This document shows positions 63,194 to 64,000 of a stretch of 64,000 nucleotides of DNA, one piece after another. The position numbers were made by a program, and so were the translations under genes. The stretch is taken from positions 51,871 to 115,870 of the forward strand of contig JAJXWW010000212.1 in NCBI GenBank assembly GCA_021781415.1. Reading direction: 5' to 3'. Under the pieces are notes generated by a model. The model was given only the letters and a program-made list of their open reading frames with translations. It was not told where the DNA came from and did not search any database. The number at the start of each line of letters is the position of its first letter. Position 1 is the stretch's first letter. Source of the DNA: Planctomycetota bacterium. GTDB lineage: Bacteria > Planctomycetota > Planctomycetia > Gemmatales > Gemmataceae.

Positions 63194-63612
63194 GAAGCAT
63201 ACCCAGCCGCCGCCGGGATAGCAAACAGAAAAATGAGAGGGGCCCACTCTGATGCGATGAAGGAATCGCAGAGGACGAAGATTTGGCCGCAAGAGCGAGA
63301 AGGACCGAGCTAGAGACCGATTTTTCCTTATTTTCAGAAAAAGCGCGTCCGGTTTTCCGAGACAGCGTGCTTAGGGGTTATAGAGGGGAATGAGAACGCC
63401 CAAATGTGACCGTAAACGCCCAGCAGTTCCAGATGCTTCTCCCTGCGCGGCAACGGGTCCTGGTCTTCCCTTCGCCCACTCGTGGCACAAGACGTTCTCG
63501 CGATGAACAGAGACTGTAACCGAGGCGAATGCCGCCTTGCCGGAGACGGTGCGCTCCGCTGGCCCATTCGCTGTGAGCAAGACATCCTCCAAAGACGAAG
63601 GGAAATGGACTG
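63194..63612. other. Divergent spacer at the right side
   Basis: 419 bp between the sigma factor and the last gene. It has no repeat family member or ORF I would trust. A short T-rich stretch (TTTTTCCTTATTTTC near 63321) is the only AT-rich part and may hold promoter elements, which I cannot define. Confidence 0.45.
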
Positions 63613-64000
63613 ATGAAGCGTGCAACGCTGGTGCTGGCGGCTTTGGCTGTTCTGTTCGGCGGCGTGCGGCAGGCGAGGGCAGACTTATTCTCTGCAACCG
63701 CACAGGTCGGCGGCACTGTGAACGCCGATGTATCAATTGACATCCCCGTCTCCGACGGCCCAAACTCTGGCGTACCTACACTGTCAACTCCCGTGTCGGC
63801 CTCTGCCTCGGGCACATCAACAAGTAGCTTTGGATACGTAAGCGGGTCCGGCCAGGCAAATGCACGATTCGCAGGGTGCATTCCCAATCCGTGGTCATGC
63901 AGCTGCGTGCCCAGCTGCATGGCTGGATTGAGGTTGTGGCTTTGGCGGAGTGATTGGCACACCTGCCTTCAACTCGCCGGGCATATCCGGGGATTGCCAC
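63613..64000 (+). CDS. Secreted protein of unknown function (5' part)
   Basis: 129 residues visible. The signal peptide is MKRATLVLAALAVLFGGVR with cleavage near ARA at about 23. The mature start (DLFSATAQVGGTVNADVSI) is followed by a Ser/Thr-rich part (STPVSASASGTSTSSFGYV). After about residue 95 the frame becomes Cys/Trp-rich, and another frame reads more naturally (GFGGVIGTPAFNSPGISG), so a frameshift may occur near 63870-63930. It runs off the right edge. Confidence 0.55.
   Translation, partial: MKRATLVLAALAVLFGGVRQARADLFSATAQVGGTVNADVSIDIPVSDGPNSGVPTLSTPVSASASGTSTSSFGYVSGSGQANARFAGCIPNPWSCSCVPSCMAGLRLWLWRSDWHTCLQLAGHIRGLP

Noticed and set aside
1..64000. Insertion sequences or prophage
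   Set aside because: No transposase, integrase or phage structural gene was recognised; the Rpn-like proteins are not IS transposases.

Overview
This GC-rich window comes from a planctomycete, most likely a Gemmataceae-type genome. The taxonomic call is inference, not a search. It rests on a planctomycete-type secreted-protein N-terminus, very large receptor-like Ser/Thr kinases encoded next to ECF sigma factors, sigma factor/zinc-finger anti-sigma pairs, CotH/EF-hand and DUF4214-type secreted proteins, many intergenic palindromes, and ribosomal-protein spacers carrying 7-nt repeats.

Layout. 1-469 is the start of a ceramidase-like secreted enzyme on the minus strand. 1234-3640 holds infC-rpmI-rplT-pheS; infC appears to use the classical AUU start. 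3664-9842 encodes small membrane and secreted proteins (zinc ribbon, HEAT repeat, glycine-rich DUF4214 protein, transglutaminase, lipoprotein). 10111-13339 (minus) holds a cation/proton antiporter with a C-terminal nucleotide-binding domain and a PQQ-type beta-propeller protein. 13623-17213 is a CotH kinase-VTC-DUF4956 operon. 17881-30625 is the S10/spc ribosomal operon through secY, adk and map. It lacks rplC and rpmD and carries an initiator tRNA gene between rpsS and rplV. 30660-32837 (minus) holds obg, a GTGA-overlapping gene with PD-(D/E)XK-like features, and a decayed partial duplicate. 33022-42226 carries two sigma/anti-sigma pairs, a Tat-exported protein, a sulfotransferase and a GT-C-like membrane protein. 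42535-46601 holds an Rpn-like nuclease, two membrane proteins and a DUF433/DUF5615 toxin-antitoxin-like pair. 46908-54398 (minus) is an ECF sigma factor followed by a 2.26-thousand-residue kinase with repeated sandwich domains and a discoidin-like domain. 54670-58984 is a compact operon of a 46-aa protein, a winged-helix protein and a two-headed ATPase; it is the best candidate for an undescribed system. 59016-63193 (minus) is another ECF sigma factor and a kinase-WD40 gene broken at a G7 run, with a palindromic element inserted in frame near its start. The window ends inside a secreted-protein gene.

How the parts relate. The left half is housekeeping translation and secretion, with much of it apparently translationally coupled. 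The right half is dominated by envelope sensing, built from four ECF sigma factors, two anti-sigma factors and two kinases. At least four families of dispersed palindromes or repeats occupy the spacers, and one copy lies inside a coding sequence. No IS element, prophage, CRISPR array or rRNA gene was seen.
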